Shown here: piece by piece, positions 12,821-23,106 of the stretch
Layout: every line of letters starts with the position of its first letter
Position numbering within the stretch: the stretch's first letter is position 1
Origin: Euglena gracilis
Taxonomy: Eukaryota > Euglenida > Euglenophyceae > Euglenales
Length of the DNA stretch: 64,000 bases
Assembly: GCA_039621445.1 (NCBI GenBank)
Contig: CP154957.1
Location: 28,282,798 to 28,346,797, forward strand
Direction of reading: 5' to 3'
Translations under genes and position numbers: made by a program
Notes under the pieces: model-generated
Database searches by the model: none
Told to the model about the DNA's origin: nothing
Seen by the model: only the letters and a program-made list of their open reading frames with translations

Positions 12821-13136
12821 GATTGTGAGGCCATGCCTTGCTCGCCGGCGGGACACCTCGGGCTCCGCACTTTGCCCTTGTGAGGCCATGCCTTGCTCGC
12901 CGGCGGTGTTGTTTGGATTGTTTGCTGCTTTGGGTTAGGAGACCCTGCCTAGTGCCCTTTTTCGCCGGAGTTGGCTGACTCTTAATTTGCCCTTCGACAA
13001 CCCAGAAGAAAGGAAAAGAGTTCACGAACGAAGAAGAGCCAAGAAAAGAAGTCAATATCAATTCAATATCCAGAAGGGCACGATACAGAGGAATATCAAC
13101 TCAAAAGTCAATTATCAAATTTCAAATTTGACTTCA

Positions 13137-13850
13137 ATGAGCAATGCAGATGAGAAGAAGTCGGAATTTCATGGCCGCGGACGTCCTGGATCAGAGGCCG
13201 CAGCAGCTGGAGAACCTGGAGATGCGGTCGACACGTGGCAAACCGTGGCTGTTCTTCCCCCCCAGACCCCCACCCCAGAAATTTCCCAGCCCAAAAACCC
13301 CCCCAGTGACGGCCACGGTCCTTGGACCACTGTGGCCAGAAGACCCAGAAAACAGAAGTCAGCCCCAGCCCTTGATGGGCAAAGGATGGGCCATGGTGGC
13401 CCAAAATGCTTCAGAATTGGACATACAAAGCCCACAGATCAGGGGAATCTCCCCCAAAGGCGCCCAGTCGCCTGTACACAAATTGGCCAAAAGCTGGGGA
13501 GATGGAATCAAGGCCAAGGAGGTCGCCATTACAGGGGCCATGGGGGCCAGTTTTACAAGCAAATACCCTCAGGAAGGGGCAGAAAAGGTCAGTCAAACCC
13601 CCCCAATTCATCTTACACAACAGCCCCTCTCAAGGGGACAAGGGGGGGCCACAGCAGCCCCCCCAGATTTCCAGTGGAGCTGAAGACCAAGGTCAAGAAC
13701 AGCCCCATGGAGGGGAGACCAAGGCCATATGGGCCAGAATTTTATTCATGTGCACGGCCATGGTGGCCATCAAGTGCAAGGCCATGGTGGCCAGTTTTCA
13801 CAGGGCCATGGCGGCCAGAATTTACCAGGCCAGGGAGGCCAATTGCGTAA
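13137..13850 (+). CDS. gag-like ORF of DIRS-like copy B
   Basis: Taking the ATG at 13137 (MSNADEKK, matching the other copies), the frame runs about 237 residues; it is open upstream to 12987. It has an Ala/Gly-rich segment, the DGHGPWTTVARRPRK motif, and GHGG-type repeats. Near 13720 the true frame passes into another phase (13729-14337), where the GHGGQ repeats resume, so the last part of this frame (PWWPSSARPWWP) is a frameshifted reading of the repeat. Confidence 0.55.
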   Translation: MSNADEKKSEFHGRGRPGSEAAAAGEPGDAVDTWQTVAVLPPQTPTPEISQPKNPPSDGHGPWTTVARRPRKQKSAPALDGQRMGHGGPKCFRIGHTKPTDQGNLPQRRPVACTQIGQKLGRWNQGQGGRHYRGHGGQFYKQIPSGRGRKGQSNPPNSSYTTAPLKGTRGGHSSPPRFPVELKTKVKNSPMEGRPRPYGPEFYSCARPWWPSSARPWWPVFTGPWRPEFTRPGRPIA

Positions 13851-15900
13851 ACAAGGCCATGGGGGCCAAAGGGGTGGACCAGAAATGGCCCCCCAGAAGC
13901 TAAGGTGCAAACCTTATATAAATCAACTGCAGCAGCCCCAGGAGGATGCCCCCAAAGGGGCAGTGGAGGACAAGGGGGCAACCCCCCCTCACATTTCTTC
14001 TTCAATGCCCATTGCAGGGGCAAGCCAAAACAAGGGGGATAACCAAAAAGGGGCCCCTATGGTATGTCAAATGACAACATCAATGACAAAGTGGAGGACA
14101 AGAGAGCCTGTGAGAAGAGCATGCACACCCCCCCAGCAACCCTTGCAGAATGCTCAATCCCTAGGGGCAGCAAGGGTGCAATGTCCAACACCCCCCACCC
14201 ATCCCCCAGAAAATCACCTGATTGGGAAAATAAATTCCATGGAGGAAAAATGGGGAGACACCCCCCTACACCAGAGACTGCAAAAAAGTCTAAAATGGTG
14301 GCAGAAAAATGCCCCCCAGCAACCTGCCAACTTATAAAAGATGGCATTCAACCCCCTTGGGTCAACCCCCCAAAATTGTCCACGCATCCAAAAACCAGAG
14401 CCAACCTGGACCTGAACCAGGCAGAAAAAATCCTGTTGGATTACGAAAAATCAGGGTCCATAAAGAGGGTTCAGGATTTAGGAACCCTGCATCTAATTCC
14501 CTGGTTCTTGATCTCAAAACCAGAGGGGGGGCAAACGAAGTGGAGATTCATAAGCGACTGCAGGGAAATAAACCAAAAATTCCCCGTGATAGCCTTCAAA
14601 TTAGATCACATTCAAAACATTTTCCCAGTTTTGGAGAAAGGCCAATGGGCAGCCAAAATCGACCTGAAAGACGCATATTTTCATATTCCCGTGAACCCAA
14701 CCTTAAAACCTTTTCTAAGGCATCAGGTGGGGGGGACAAACTTGGGAGTTCCAAGCAGGCTGTTTGGGCCTAAATGTGATGCCACAAATTTTTATGTCAG
14801 TCATGAAGACATTCGAAAAACGTTGGAGGAAAAAAGGAATCCAGGTTTTTATTTACCCGGACGACATTTTATTGGTTGCCCCCACCAAAAATACTCTGCA
14901 AAAACACCTGAACAAGGTCGTCAGAGACCTAATCGGTTCAGGGTTCAAAATAAATGTCAAAAAATCAACCCTAGAACCCACACAAGCTGTAAACCATTTG
15001 GTCTTCCAGTTAAATTTCCAAGAGGGAAAATTGCAAATTCCCCCCCTAAAGGTGAAAACCATAAAAAAGGAGCTGGGAAAAATAGTGAAAAAAGATTTCA
15101 TGTCGAAAAGGCAGTTAGCTGCCATTTTGGGCCAAATCAGGTCCAACCTCATGGCCTTGCCCTTCTTAAGGGCTTTCACAGACTCCCTAACAAAATTTTT
15201 GGTCAACAAATCTGCAGCCCCATGGGATTCAAAGCATGCCATTTCAAAGGACATAAAAGCCCAATTGAGGGAAATAAAAAATCTGCTGGACACCTGGGGG
15301 GGCAGACCTTTCCCCCAAGATGCAACAAGGGAGTTGCATTCAGACAGCAGCACCCATGCCCGGGGGGGGCTGGACATTCGCACTGGAGAAATTGTCCAGG
15401 AGTTTTGGAGAGAAAACTCCATTTTGCATATCAACGTAAAAGAATTACGTGCAGCCATCAGCACAGTGAAGAGTCTCAGCAGACCTGGGGAAACAGTGTC
15501 CCTCTCAGTGGACAATCAGGTGATCTATTATTACCTGACAAAAGGGGGGGGCAGAAAGGACCATTTCAACAGCCTTCTAAGGCCATTTTCAAATGGTGCA
15601 TGTAAAAAAATTTGAATCTACAAGTAAATTGGGTTCCTTCACTGGAATGCTTGGCAGACCCCATAAGCAGATGGGACTCAGACAGGGGGGATTACTCACT
15701 GGACCCCCAGCTCTTTCAATGGCTAAGGCAGCATTTCAAAGATTTCATAAATTTGGAAACAGACTTATTTGCCTCCCCAGGCAACAAAAAACTGCCCAAT
15801 TTTGTGGCCAGATGGCCCCACCGGGAGGCCAGGGCAGTTGATGCCCTCCAATGTCCCCTGGACAACATGGGGGGACTTTATGCAAACCCCCCTTGATCAA
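13729..15900 (+). pseudogene. Frameshifted pol (RT + RNase H) of copy B
   Basis: The coding signal runs 13729-14337 (GHGGQ repeats, then CTPPQQP and INSMEEKWGDTPL), changes phase at about 14320, covers the RT fingers and KIDLKDAYFHIP to about 14740, changes again, and covers 14764-15615 with the RT palm, thumb and RNase H. The catalytic motif reads YPDD, not YLDD as in copy A. RNase H residues are visible: SDSSTHARGG, HINVKELRAA and SVDNQVIYYYL. After a further shift at about 15600, WVPSLECLADPISRWD and ETDLFASPGNKKLP follow, the usual end of DIRS RNase H and the region after it. At least three frameshifts plus the YPDD change make this a pseudogene. Confidence 0.85.
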
Positions 15901-16276
15901 TCATTCAGAAATTTCTCCCACGATTGAGAATGTTTCCCCAGACCAAAGTTTTGATGGTCACCCCCTTTTTGGATTCAGCCACATGGTGGCCCCAATTAAT
16001 AAAGATGAAAGTGCCAGGAACCCCCTGCCTGAAAATCACCCCCTACAAGGGCATGTTCACCAATTGCAGGGGGGAGAAAATGCCACCCCCCAGGTGGCCC
16101 CTACTTTGCATGATTTGCTCAGGAAAATATTGGAGGGGAAACAAATACAGAGTAAATCCATTGACGATTTCCTGGGGAGAAACCCAGTTTAAAACGTTAT
16201 CAGAGTTCTTTTTCTTTATTATGGGTGATTTTGGACAAAATGGGGATACCCCCCCCCTGAAGCCACAACTGACCAA

Positions 16277-17317
16277 GTGGCTGACGCTTTAGTACAGTTA
16301 TTTCAGTTTTCCAAGGCCCAGGCACGTAATGCCCACAGTGCTATGCTTTTAATTCCTGGGTTTGGTGGTTTGAGGTTCCACACCATGTTGGCCCCTTACA
16401 AGAGGCTTTGGAACCAAAATCTGGAGAAATATGGAGTTTTTTGGGATCCCCTCCCCATCCTCCTGGGGCTGGCCCAAGGCCCATTTCCCTCTGATATATG
16501 CACGTTGCGCACACAGCTGATTTTTTGTTCCAGAATTCTCTGTTTATATCGATCTTCTGATCTGGAGAGAATCAAACGAACAACCAGTGTGTTGGGCAGG
16601 GCGCCCTACATCAAAATTAAGCGTAAAGGCCAGAAATTCCACAAATGGGAGAGAGTTGTTTCACTTCCAAAGTGCCCACAGCTAAGTCCCTTTCATTTAA
16701 TGATGGCTTATGTGGCTGCAACCCGATTTAACGTAAAGCCTGGGGGTCCCCTTCTGATTTCACTAAAACCCCCCTTCAAAGCCATAAGTGCTGACACAAT
16801 TGCTTCCATAACTAAAGATTTTTTATCCAAACATGGGGTACCCCCCCAGGTGTGGGGAGCACACTCCACCAGAGGGGCAGGAGTGGGTTTACTCAAAAAA
16901 TTGGGCCTTTCTGCCCAAGAAGTTTGTGAAATTGGCCAATGGAGGGGGGTGGAGGCTTTTGCAGCCCATTATCAACGACTTTGTGCCCAAGGTGCCCTGG
17001 AAAATGCCCTGGCCCCCTTAATTTCAGTGCACAATCAGGCCTCACAAGGGCAAAGTGCGGAGCCCGAGGTGTCTCGTACTCCCTCGAGGAAAACCGACCA
17101 GGGAGGAAGGGACACCGAGGGCGAAGCACAAAGACCTTGTGAGCCCGACCCCCCCACCCGTAAAAGAAAATTTGTCTTCAAAAGCCCTCGGTCAGAAGCT
17201 GGGGGCCAGGGGGGGCAGAGGGGGGGGACCCCCCCCATGGACAAGAAGTCACGTCGCCACGTCGGAGCAGCATCGTCAGCCAACTCCGGCGAGGCGGCAC
17301 TAAGCAGGGACTCCTAA
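16277..17317 (+). CDS. Tyrosine recombinase of DIRS-like copy B
   Basis: A 346-residue open frame with all hallmark positions of a tyrosine recombinase: the first arginine in LYRSSDLERIKRT (around residue 95), H-x-x-R in WGAHSTRGAGVG (around 200), a Trp in IGQWRGVE, and the candidate nucleophilic Tyr in AHYQRL. It would catalyse integration of a circular DNA copy without a target-site duplication. A basic, Pro-rich tail (residues about 265-346) is encoded by the same DNA that forms the inverted end of the element. The reading frame may really begin upstream, where fragments of the preceding linker are out of phase. This is the best-preserved protein of the array. Confidence 0.85.
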   Translation: MADALVQLFQFSKAQARNAHSAMLLIPGFGGLRFHTMLAPYKRLWNQNLEKYGVFWDPLPILLGLAQGPFPSDICTLRTQLIFCSRILCLYRSSDLERIKRTTSVLGRAPYIKIKRKGQKFHKWERVVSLPKCPQLSPFHLMMAYVAATRFNVKPGGPLLISLKPPFKAISADTIASITKDFLSKHGVPPQVWGAHSTRGAGVGLLKKLGLSAQEVCEIGQWRGVEAFAAHYQRLCAQGALENALAPLISVHNQASQGQSAEPEVSRTPSRKTDQGGRDTEGEAQRPCEPDPPTRKRKFVFKSPRSEAGGQGGQRGGTPPMDKKSRRHVGAASSANSGEAALSRDS

Positions 17318-17657
17318 CCCAAAGCAGCAAACAATCCAAACAACACCGCCGGCGAGCAAGGCATGGCCTCACAAGGTCTTTGTGCTTCGCCCTCGGTGTC
17401 CCTTCCTTCCTGGTCGGTTTTCCTCGAGGGAGTACGATTTGTTGTGTGATTGTTTTGGTGCGCTGGGTTAGGAGGTCCCGCTTAGTGCCTTTTTTTCGCC
17501 GGAGTTGGCTGATTCTTAACTTGCCCTTCGACACCCAGAAGAAAGGATCAGAGTTCACGAACGAGGAAGAACTGAGAAAAGAAGTCAATATCAATTCAAT
17601 ATCCAGAAGAACACGAACCAGACGAAAATCAATTGAGAAGTCAACTGTCAAATTTAA

Positions 17658-18563
17658 ATGTCGACTTCGGTGGGCAATGCAGTGGAGAAGAAATTGGAAT
17701 TATATGGTCACGGACGTCCTGGAGCAGTGGCCGCAGCAGGGGGGGCCACCCCACCCCAGAAATTTCACAGCCCAAACCCCCCCCCCCCCAGTGACGGCCA
17801 CGGTCCTTGGACCACTGTGGCCAGAAGGCCCAGAAGACAGAAGCCAGCCCCAGCCCTTGGTGGGCAAAGACTGGGCCATGGGGGCCCAAAATGCTTCACA
17901 ATTGGACAATCAAGCCCACACATCAGGGGCATCTCCCCCAAAGGCGCCCAGCAGCCTGGGCACAAATTGGCCAGAAGATGGGGAGATGGAATCAAGGCCA
18001 AGGAGGTCAACACCACAGGGGCCATGGGGGCCAGTTTCACAAGCAAATCCCCTCAGGAAGGGGCAGAAAAGGTCTGTCCAACCCCCCCATTTCATCTATC
18101 ACAACAGCCCCTCTCAAGGGGACAAGGGGGGGCCACAGCAGCCCCCCCAGATTTCCAATGGGGTTGGAGGCCAAGGAGAAAGCAAGGCCTGGAAGACCAC
18201 AATATGGATTATGGAAAAAAATTTATACATGGACACCTTGGAGACCGCCAGGGTGGACGCACAGTGGCCACCAAGAAGCTAAGGAACCAGCAGGGTGGAC
18301 CCACAGTGGCCACCAAGAAGCTAAGGATGCTGCTGGAGAAATCCCCCGAGGGGCCCACAATGGCCCTCTGCCAACAATGGGGGATAAAGGGACCCAAAGT
18401 GGCCCTCTGCCAACAATGGGGGATAAAGGGACCCACAGTGGCCCTTTCAATGACCCAGCCCAAGGAGGAAAAGGGACCCACAGTGGCCCTTTCAAGGACC
18501 CAGGCCCCAGGGGCAAAGGGACCCACAGTGGCCCGAAATGGACAGGGGGGGATTATTCTTTAG
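17658..18563 (+). CDS. gag-like ORF of copy C
   Basis: A 301-residue frame starting MSTSVGNAVEKK, equivalent to the starts in A and B. The conserved DGHGPWTTVARRPRR motif is near residue 45. Past about residue 100 the GHGG-rich coding phase moves to the overlapping frame, so the second half here (WGIKGPTVAL repeats) is probably an out-of-phase reading of the repeat zone. Confidence 0.5.
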   Translation: MSTSVGNAVEKKLELYGHGRPGAVAAAGGATPPQKFHSPNPPPPSDGHGPWTTVARRPRRQKPAPALGGQRLGHGGPKCFTIGQSSPHIRGISPKGAQQPGHKLARRWGDGIKAKEVNTTGAMGASFTSKSPQEGAEKVCPTPPFHLSQQPLSRGQGGATAAPPDFQWGWRPRRKQGLEDHNMDYGKKFIHGHLGDRQGGRTVATKKLRNQQGGPTVATKKLRMLLEKSPEGPTMALCQQWGIKGPKVALCQQWGIKGPTVALSMTQPKEEKGPTVALSRTQAPGAKGPTVARNGQGGIIL

Positions 18564-19252
18564 ACCCCCAACTTTTTCAATGGCTCAGAGAGCAATCCAC
18601 AAATCTCATAAACCTGGAAACAGATTTATTTGCCTCCCCAGGCAACAAAAAACTGCCCAATTTTTGTGGCCAGGTGGCCCCATCGGGAAGCCACAGCAGT
18701 AAATGCATTACAATGTCCACTGCACGGCATGGGGGATCTTTATGCAAACCCCCCTGGTCAATAATTCAACAATTTCTACCCAGGTTGAAAATGTTTCCCC
18801 AGAGCAAATTTTTGATGGTCACCCCCTATTGGGATTCAGCCACGTGGTGGCCCCAATTAATAAAAATGAAAGTTCCAGGGGCCCCCTGCCTGAAAATCAC
18901 CCCTTATAGGGGTAATGTTCACCAATTGCAGGAGGGAACAAATGCAACCCCCCAGGTGGCCCCTGTTCTGCATGATTTGCTCAGGCAAATTTTGGAGGGG
19001 AAACAAATTCAGGTTAAAACCAGTGACGATTTCCTGGGGAGAAACCCCAGTTTAAAACGTTATCAGAGTGCTTTTGCACTTCTGTGGGTAATTTTGGAGC
19101 AAATGGGGGTGCCCCCCCTTGAAGCCACCACAGACCAAGTGGCTGACGCTTTTTTACATTTATTCCAATTTTTCAAGGCCCAAGCCCGTAATGCATACAG
19201 TGCTATGCTTTTGATTCCTGGGTTTGGTGGGCAAGATTCCAAACCCTGTTGA
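17807..19252 (+). CDS. Chimeric gag/post-RNase H ORF of copy C
   Basis: A 481-residue uninterrupted frame joins Gag-type GHGGQ sequence to repeats of THSGHQEAK and KGTHSGP units (18250-18545), and then to GGDYSLDPQLFQWL, ETDLFASPGNKKLP, SATWWPQLIKM and LHDLLRQILEGK, the linker that precedes the recombinase in B. An overlapping frame at 17658-18563 (301 residues) holds the proper gag start MSTSVGNA and the DGHGPWTTVARRPRR motif. The long fused frame lacks that start. Whether it is translated is unknown; its openness over a deletion junction is notable. Confidence 0.5.
   Translation: MDHCGQKAQKTEASPSPWWAKTGPWGPKMLHNWTIKPTHQGHLPQRRPAAWAQIGQKMGRWNQGQGGQHHRGHGGQFHKQIPSGRGRKGLSNPPISSITTAPLKGTRGGHSSPPRFPMGLEAKEKARPGRPQYGLWKKIYTWTPWRPPGWTHSGHQEAKEPAGWTHSGHQEAKDAAGEIPRGAHNGPLPTMGDKGTQSGPLPTMGDKGTHSGPFNDPAQGGKGTHSGPFKDPGPRGKGTHSGPKWTGGDYSLDPQLFQWLREQSTNLINLETDLFASPGNKKLPNFCGQVAPSGSHSSKCITMSTARHGGSLCKPPWSIIQQFLPRLKMFPQSKFLMVTPYWDSATWWPQLIKMKVPGAPCLKITPYRGNVHQLQEGTNATPQVAPVLHDLLRQILEGKQIQVKTSDDFLGRNPSLKRYQSAFALLWVILEQMGVPPLEATTDQVADAFLHLFQFFKAQARNAYSAMLLIPGFGGQDSKPC
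18250..18545 (+). repeat. Minisatellite inside copy C
   Basis: Two units of about 43 bp built on CACAGTGGCCACCAAGAAGC are followed by four units of a GGGACCCACAGTGGCCC repeat with variable spacers. It sits exactly where RT and RNase H are missing, so it probably marks the deletion junction. Confidence 0.8.
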
Positions 19253-19830
19253 CCCCAAAATCTGGAGAAGTATGGGGCATTTTGGGATCCCTCCCAATCC
19301 TCCTGGGGCTGGCCAAGGCCCTATGACTGATACATTCACATTGCGCACACAGCTTATTTTTTGCTCACGAATCCTCTGTTTATACAGATCCTCTGACTTG
19401 GCGCAAATCAAACGAACCACGAGTGTGTTGGGCATCCTGCATCAAAATTAAGCGTAAAGTGCAAAATTTTCACAAGTGGGAAAGGGTGGTGTCCATACCC
19501 AGTGTCCACAAATGAGCCCATTTCATTTAATGATGTGTTATGTGGCTGCCACACATTCATTCGTCAGACCTGGGGGCCCCCTTCTGATTTGATTGAATCC
19601 TCCCTTCAGGGCCACAAGTGCAGACACCGTTGCTTCTATCACCAAAGAATTTTTGGCCAAGCCAGGGGTACCCCCCAGGTGTGGGGGGCACATTCCACCA
19701 GAGGGGCAGGAAAAAAAAACTTGGGCACTCGTACACCCTCGAGGCAAACCGACAAGGGAGGAAGGGACACCAAGGGCGAAGCACAAAGACAAAGAAAGTC
19801 GCAGAGATACAGAGTACCATTTTAAAGTTG
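19224..19830 (+). pseudogene. Truncated tyrosine recombinase of copy C
   Basis: Pieces in different frames: LYRSSDLAQIKRTTSVLG, a stop, then sequence equivalent to PFHLMMCYVAATR, and finally GAHSTRGAG fused to the TPSRQTDKGG tail. The segment with the conserved Trp and the catalytic Tyr is deleted. Confidence 0.8.
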
Positions 19831-20144
19831 GTTGGAAATCCACTTGGAAAGTGCAAAGGAATTGCAAATCTTCCCTGCTGACGTTGGGTGGTCATGCGAT
19901 AAGGTCAGTTTACATGTGCGAAGCAGAACGAAGGCACACACCAGCCGTCATGAAAAAAATGGATGGAAACGAAAGATAATCCTGGGATGCACTTCAACAT
20001 CTGATACAATTCCGCCGCCTTGAGGCTCATGAGCTTTTGTCTGCAAGGGTTAGAAAAAAAAAGCAAAATTCCCAGACCGAGATGATAAATAAATTTAGAA
20101 AGATTTAACCCATCTGTGCAGAAAATTGTGCACCCGAAAGTATG

Positions 20145-20453
20145 GTCCCAACCATGCTTGTGCTTACCGGCCGGGGGGGGGGTGGGTGCTATAGGGTGCC
20201 TGCCCCTAGCAGGCACACCCCCCCCGGGGGGGATAGGGGTCCGGGCCGGACCCAGAAAATTTTCATTGAAAATGGCCTTTTCCGGGCCCCCGGCGCCTTC
20301 GGCGCCGGGGTCGTAGGGGGGTGCCTGCTAGGGGCAGGCACCCCCCAACCCCCCCCCCCCCGGGGGGTCGGATCGGGTGCTATGGGGTGCCTGCCCCTAG
20401 CACCCCCCCCCCCGTGGGGTAGGCACCCGACTAAGCGCAAGCCTGGTCCCAAC
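20145..20453. mobile_element. hAT-like MITE, family F2, second copy with perfect TSD
   Basis: The element occupies 20153-20445 (293 bp), inverted relative to the copy at 1677-1977. It starts CATGCTTGTGCTTA and ends TAAGCGCAAGCCTG. The exact TSD is GTCCCAAC at 20145-20152 and 20446-20453. The interior shows the same GGGGCAGGCACCC arms and GGCGCCTTCGGCGCC hairpin as the first copy. Confidence 0.85.
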
Positions 20454-20529
20454 AAAAAAAAGCACAAAGAAAGCAATGCTAATATAAAATGTCTAAACCC
20501 CAGAAAACGTAGCTCGGACGCCAGGCAGA

Positions 20530-21836
20530 GACGGAGTTATGGGAAGCAATTTTTGGTGCATTTTTGGTGCTCATTTTCGTTTCAAAATCAGGTTTTCCGG
20601 GTCTTGGAGGCCAAAAAAAAAACATCTTTTCGGGCAAAAAAAAGTGTTGTTTTTGACTCAAAGTCCATGGGTTTCGGGGGCTGGGGGGTTGAAAGACGCT
20701 CATTTTCGGCTCAAAAACAGTTTTTCTGGGTCCGGGAGGCCCAAAAACATCGTTTCGGGCAAAAAAAAAAGTTTTCGATTTTTTTTTGACTTTTTGACCC
20801 GAAAATGGCTGAAAACGCCAAAACAAGCCAAAACTGTACAAAATGGGCGAAATTGGCCGAAAAATGGCCGTAACTCGGGCTAGGCGGGGAGTTGCGGGGA
20901 AAAATAAACCATGGTTGGATAGGGCATTCCAAGGGCTTCATTTTTGTTTTTCTGGACATTTTCTTTAATTTGTTTCATTGTCGAGATAAACCCCCCCAAA
21001 TATAAAGCCCCCCTGGCTTTATATTTGGACAGGATTTCAAGACCCCAGGGGGGGCTTTATATTTAAGGGGAAACCCAAATTGAATGGCCTCTATGATCTT
21101 CTGCGGCCTTTAATTGTGGCCAAATATTAATTTTATGCCGTATTACTGTTGTGTACCTCCTATTCTCCCCAAAAATTGGCAATTATTATCCAAATTTTTG
21201 GTGAAAAATTTGTTGTATCAACCCATAATTTTCAACTTTTTCCTGAATGACACTATGGGGGGGGCTTTATGTTTGGGCGGCAAAACCAAACCCCCCAGGG
21301 GGGTTTTTATATTTGGGGGGGGTGTATATTTGGAGGGGGGGGGTTTATTTTGAAAAAGCGATTTTTTGAGCGAAAAAAAAACGGCCACCGGGGAAAAGGG
21401 GGGCAGAACCCACCCCCCCCAGTAGACCACGAAAACCGCAGATTACCACCATGATCCCGGCCTGGTTCCCGGGATTTTTTTTTTTTAGTCGTGAGCGACT
21501 GGATTTCTAGTTTCTGAATCACCTCCGTTTGGCCCCCAATTCCCCGCCAGGCCCAAATTGTTCACCTGCGAAGGGGTATAAACTGTGTAGGATTGGCCCA
21601 CCCCCCCCTTCCGACTCTGCAATTTGCCGGGGTCCAAAAATTGGTCAAAAATCAATTTTTCGAAAATATCTCGAGAAAACGTACATTATTTCCGGAAGTG
21701 TCGGTCTGACAAAATGCACCTCTGGAGGCCCTCTATCACCCCCCGTTTGCCGTTTTGGCCGCCGACACACCTGGCCTGTGTTCCGGCGCGCTTTTGTGGC
21801 CCAAAATGGCCATTTTGCGGTGTTTCTTTATTTTGG
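20530..21836. repeat. Dispersed-repeat block related to 44.0-46.1 kb
   Basis: It contains about two diverged units of the 160-bp repeat arrayed at 44061-45460 (GACGCTCATTTTCGGCTC, then CATCGTTTCGGGC), followed by the same CGTAACTCGGGCTAGGCGGGGAGTT and GCATTCCAAGGGCTTCA segments as 45520-45850. Two inverted arms of a TATAAAGCCCCCC family lie at 20990-21070 and 21255-21345. A GTGAGCGACTGGATTTC segment (21488-21510) is inverted relative to 46015-46040. No gene is seen. Confidence 0.7.
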
Positions 21837-21862
21837 GTAAGCTTCGCTCTTACCCATAAAGG

Positions 21863-22256
21863 GGTAAGCGCAGGGTTCGATATAAGGACAGGTGGGGGGG
21901 TGGTCCGGACCCCCCCTGCGGGCCAGGAGGGGGGGGGTGGGGGGGACACCCCCCCCCCCACCTAAACAGTGGCGCGGTCTGGGTGACCGAAAATTTTGAC
22001 CCCCCAAAACGACCAAAAATGTCATTTTGGGCACTTTTGGCCAAAAATGTGCCAAAAATGCAAAAAATTTTCGGCGCAAAGCGCCGGAGGAAAAAATTGG
22101 CCCTTTTTGGGGGGGGGTCCCGGATACCCCCCCTAGGGTCGGTCCAGACCCTCCTGGCAGGTGCCTGCGGGCCGGGGGGGGGGGGTGGGGGGGACACCCC
22201 CCCACTGCCCCACCTAAACCATGTACGCCCTCCTTATATCAAACCCTGGGTAAGCG
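21863..22256. mobile_element. hAT-like MITE, family F1, with perfect TSD
   Basis: The element occupies 21871-22248 (378 bp). It starts CAGGGTTCGATATAAGGA and ends TCCTTATATCAAACCCTG, an 18-bp inverted repeat with one mismatch. The TSD is GGTAAGCG at 21863-21870 and 22249-22256. The flanking DNA (GGTAAGCTTCGCTCTTACCC before, GCTCAGCGACCCCC after) also occurs uninterrupted at 46156-46200, giving a related empty site. The interior has two poly-G blocks around a GGCGCAAAGCGCC hairpin. Confidence 0.9.
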
Positions 22257-23106
22257 CTCAGCGACCCCCCCCACTTATACCCCTCCTTGGGGCGACCAAC
22301 AAAACCTTGACTTATAAACCCCCCTGGGAAAGAAAAATGAAAATCGCAGGGGACATTTTTTTTTCGGCCGGGGGGTGGTCGTAAATGAGGGGGCGGTCGT
22401 AGGCCAGGTGGTGTTAAAATTTTCGCAACCTGCAACCTGCGACTGGGGGGGTCATAACACCCCCATCGATCCTGCGATCGGGGGGGGGGGTCGTAAATGA
22501 GGGGTGGTCATACGACAAGGGGGCGGGCAAGTTAAGTTTGGGTCAGTCACTAGGGTCAGCGTTAGGAATAGAGTTCGGATTTGGGCCATCAGGCGTGTAT
22601 TTCAGCCTAACTCCTGACTCTGACCTAACCTAAACCAGGCATTAATGTTCATCTGTAGTTGGGTTTCCGGCTGTTATCCGTGGTTATCTGCAGGGATCCG
22701 CAGTTGCAAAAAAAAACCCAGTATTGACAAGGCCAACCAGCCAAAAAGGTTCAAATACAACAGGAAAAGACGGATTGACTGTAAGACGTGATACCTCTGA
22801 ACACCTTTTCGTAGGTTTGGCCATTTTTGGATTTTTGAATTTTTGGAGTGGCACAAATCGCCAGGCGGAAAATCTCTGCGCCGAAAGTTGGCCAGAATCG
22901 GCCAAAATGCCATTTTTGGCACTTTTTTGGCAAAGATTTGACAAAATTGACCAAAAATTTTCGGTGCCGAAAGGGGAAAAAAAAAGGAAAAAAGAAATTG
23001 ACCTGTTTTGGGGGGGCTTCCGAGGGGCCCTCAAACTTTTTCTGTGCACCTTTGTCCAACGACCGCCCCTCCCCCTCTGTTGGAGGACACCTTTTGGTCA
23101 CAACCC
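22257..23106. other. gene-free dispersed-repeat stretch
   Basis: No gene is supported. It contains GGTCGTAAATGAGGGGG-type repeats (22380-22510) and an A/T-rich GGCCAAAATGCC module with GTGCCGAAAG (22850-22990). Confidence 0.5.

Larger units (their letters stand above)
12753..17367 (+). mobile_element. DIRS-like YR retrotransposon, copy B
   Basis: The most complete copy by content: gag, RT, RNase H, post-RNase H region and recombinase in order. It directly follows A and precedes C in the same orientation, sharing end sequences with both. Several frameshifts and a catalytic RT substitution show it cannot be autonomous as it stands, but the recombinase is open. Confidence 0.85.
17368..19810 (+). 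mobile_element. Internally deleted DIRS-like copy C
   Basis: It starts with the same left end as B. The gag frame then runs into a short tandem-repeat zone and directly into the post-RNase H region (GGDYSLDPQLFQWL). The RT and most of RNase H, roughly 2.2 kb in B, are absent. The recombinase is truncated between HSTRGAG and the tail, and the element ends near 19810 in a CTCGAGGCAAACCGAC version of the terminal repeat. It is a defective derivative. Confidence 0.8.

Noticed and set aside
8234-19810. Assigning the retroelements to Ty3/gypsy or to retroviruses
   Set aside because: No direct LTRs, protease, DDE integrase or envelope are seen. The tyrosine recombinase motifs and inverted complementary ends fit DIRS.
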